Assembly: GCF_040024445.1 (NCBI RefSeq)
Contig: NZ_CP157276.1
Coordinates: 2,790,001 to 2,854,000 of the forward strand
Reading direction: 5' to 3'
DNA length: 64,000 bases
From: Prescottella soli
GTDB taxonomy: Bacteria; Actinomycetota; Actinomycetes; Mycobacteriales; Mycobacteriaceae
Both the position numbers and the translations under genes were made by a program. Positions 62,700 to 64,000 of the stretch are shown here, one piece after another. Within the stretch, counting starts at the first letter, position 1. Each line of letters starts with the position of its first letter. The notes beneath the pieces were generated by a model. The model was not told the DNA's origin and did no database searches. It saw only the letters and a list, made by a program, of their open reading frames with translations.

Positions 62700-63848
62700 A
62701 TGCAGGATGACGAGGGCAATACCGCCTTTCGCGGGCCGCTCGGGCTCGCGATCCACCTCTCGTTCTGCGTGCTGCTCGCGGCGTCGACGGCCCGCTACCT
62801 GACCTATCACGGGGTGAGCGGACGCTGGCTGGTGGTCGCGGCCCTGATCGTCGTGCTGGCCGCGCTGTACGCGGTGGTCGTGGTGCAGTCCCGGCGCGGC
62901 GCCGCGTGGCAGCCGTGGGTGTGGCCGGTGCTGACGTCGTGGGTGGCGCTGGTGTGGCTGGCGCCGAGCTTCGCGTGGACGGCGTTCCCGATCTTCTTCC
63001 TGTGCACGCGTGCCTTCCCGCGTTGGGCGGCGTACCAGATCGTCGCCGCGCTCGCGGTGTTCGCCGGCATCGAGTTCGCCTCGTTCAGCGGCCGCACCGA
63101 GTGGGCGGTGCTGCTGGCGCCGCTGTGCACCGGTGCGCTCATCGTGCTCGCGTACGGGCAGGTGGAGCGCGACAGCGCCGAGCGCGAACGCCTGCTCGGC
63201 GAGCTGGTCGAGGCCAAGTCGCGGCTCGCCGAGACCGAACGGGAGGCCGGGGTACTGTCCGAGCGCGAGCGTCTCGCGCGGGAGATCCACGACACCGTTA
63301 CACAGGGCCTCACCAGCGCGCTGCTGCACCTCGAGGCAGCCGACGAGGTGTGGGAGCGGTCCGGGCAGCGGTCCCGCGACGAGGTGCGCACCGCGACGGC
63401 GTCGCTGCGCGAGAACCTGGTCGAGACCCGCAACCTGGTCCACTACCTCAGCTCGCCCGACCTCGAGACCCAGTCGCTGGACGCGGCCCTGCTCGCCGCC
63501 GTCCGCGGGTACGTGCCGTCGGCGCAGCTGCGGGTGATCGGCGAGCCGGTCGGGCTGCCGTCGGACGTCGAGCACGCGCTGCTGCGGATCGTGCAGAGCG
63601 CGGCGTCGAACATCCGCCGGCACGCGCAGGCGCAGACTGTGGGGGTGACCCTGACGTATCTGCCCGACGCCGTCGCCCTGGACGTGTTCGACGACGGTGT
63701 CGGCTTCGTCGTCGGCGAGACGGGCGGGTTCGGGCTCCCGGCGATGCGCCAGCGCGTCGAGGCCCTCGGCGGCACGTTCTCGGTGGAGAGCGCGCCCGGT
63801 GAGGGCACCGTCGTGGCGGCGCAGATCCCGGCCGGCGGCGCGTCGTGA
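62700..63848 (+). CDS. NarL-type sensor histidine kinase (SenS-like candidate)
   Basis: The 382-residue kinase has about five transmembrane helices (residues 15-33, 43-63, 75-93, 110-128 and 137-152). A coiled-coil linker follows, then a HisKA_3 dimerisation box with phospho-acceptor H197 (EIHDTVTQGLTSAL) and a HATPase domain (DDGVGFV, GGFGLPAMRQRV). The start lies 140 bp from the divergent HbpS/GlcG-like lipoprotein. The downstream regulator overlaps its stop (GTGA). SenS of Streptomyces has five membrane helices and is paired with HbpS. Confidence 0.88.
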   Translation: MQDDEGNTAFRGPLGLAIHLSFCVLLAASTARYLTYHGVSGRWLVVAALIVVLAALYAVVVVQSRRGAAWQPWVWPVLTSWVALVWLAPSFAWTAFPIFFLCTRAFPRWAAYQIVAALAVFAGIEFASFSGRTEWAVLLAPLCTGALIVLAYGQVERDSAERERLLGELVEAKSRLAETEREAGVLSERERLAREIHDTVTQGLTSALLHLEAADEVWERSGQRSRDEVRTATASLRENLVETRNLVHYLSSPDLETQSLDAALLAAVRGYVPSAQLRVIGEPVGLPSDVEHALLRIVQSAASNIRRHAQAQTVGVTLTYLPDAVALDVFDDGVGFVVGETGGFGLPAMRQRVEALGGTFSVESAPGEGTVVAAQIPAGGAS

Positions 63849-64000
63849 TCTCGGTGCTGCTGGTCGACGACCATCTCGTGGTGCGGGCGGGGTTGCGGGC
63901 ACTGCTGGATTCGCAGCCTGACATCGAGGTGACCGGCGAGGCCGACACCGGTGAGGACGCCCTCACGATGGCCGCGGAGCGCACCCCGGACGTGGTGATG
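63845..64000 (+). CDS. NarL-type response regulator (N-terminal 52 residues; runs off window)
   Basis: The GTG at 63845 begins inside the kinase stop. The product, VISVLLVDDHLVVRAGLRAL onward, is a typical receiver domain with the acidic pair in LVDDH. The phospho-acceptor Asp is predicted just after the cut (ERTPDVVM ends the window). The C-terminal LuxR/NarL DNA-binding domain is not in the window. Confidence 0.9.
   Translation, partial: MISVLLVDDHLVVRAGLRALLDSQPDIEVTGEADTGEDALTMAAERTPDVVM

Overview
The window is high-GC actinobacterial DNA with frequent GTG starts, stop/start overlaps of the GTGA or ATGA type, and a PE/PPE/EspG gene set. It most likely comes from a Rhodococcus or another Nocardiaceae. 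From about 25.3 to 50.7 kb the gene order follows, from memory, the Mycobacterium tuberculosis stretch Rv3834c-Rv3846: serS, septum-formation protein, metallopeptidase, phosphoglycerate mutase-like, pheA, DUF2470 protein, LytR-CpsA-Psr protein, ferritin, GlpQ-like, DUF4328-type membrane protein, sodA. Several insertions interrupt that backbone.

Region 1 (1-24.3 kb, all minus strand) is an array of nine paralogous secreted proteins built from Ig-like repeats of about 94 residues. The first gene runs off the left edge. Each protein has a signal peptide, one of three N-terminal modules (each with two cysteines), 2 to 15 Ig repeats, and, where the end is visible, a short Gly/Ser/Leu-rich tail that usually ends in FGS or LGG. 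No sortase motif is visible. Most transcription units end in a strong hairpin. Five have a palindrome of the form GGAC-N4-GTCC upstream. The DNA shows recent duplication and homogenisation, including a 585-bp tandem duplication inside one gene and long near-identical blocks between genes.

Region 2 (24.8-34.4 kb) carries a thioesterase, serS, an ankyrin protein, a septum-formation membrane protein, a metallopeptidase, a PE-PPE-EspG cassette, the overlapping pair pheA / histidine phosphatase, and an IdeR-box-controlled DUF2470 (haem/iron) protein. Region 3 (34.5-44.9 kb) has a beta-lactamase-fold esterase, a CPBP protease, an LCP cell-wall ligase, two ferritins, a DUF5926-like protein, and a rhodanese / DUF4328 / glycerophosphodiesterase operon. 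A dense cluster of DnaA-box-like sequences lies upstream of that operon. An F420-type oxidoreductase and a low-complexity repeat surface protein follow.

Region 4 (45.6-55.5 kb) is rich in metal and oxidative-stress functions: an MFS exporter, hemerythrin, MsrA, acyltransferase, a Mn-type superoxide dismutase, an SMP-30-like lactonase, a UPF0016/GDT1 manganese exporter behind a yybP-ykoY riboswitch, a nitrobindin, and a second superoxide dismutase overlapping nrdF. Region 5 (55.7-60.8 kb) carries a C-C hydrolase, a KstR2-like TetR regulator, an amidase, a hypothetical protein and a LysR regulator. Region 6 (61.0-64 kb) has a 34-residue membrane peptide, a truncated flavin-oxidoreductase remnant, and two lipoproteins (ankyrin; HbpS/GlcG-like) divergent from a NarL-type two-component system. 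This last arrangement resembles the Streptomyces HbpS-SenS-SenR haem/redox sensor. The response regulator runs off the right edge.
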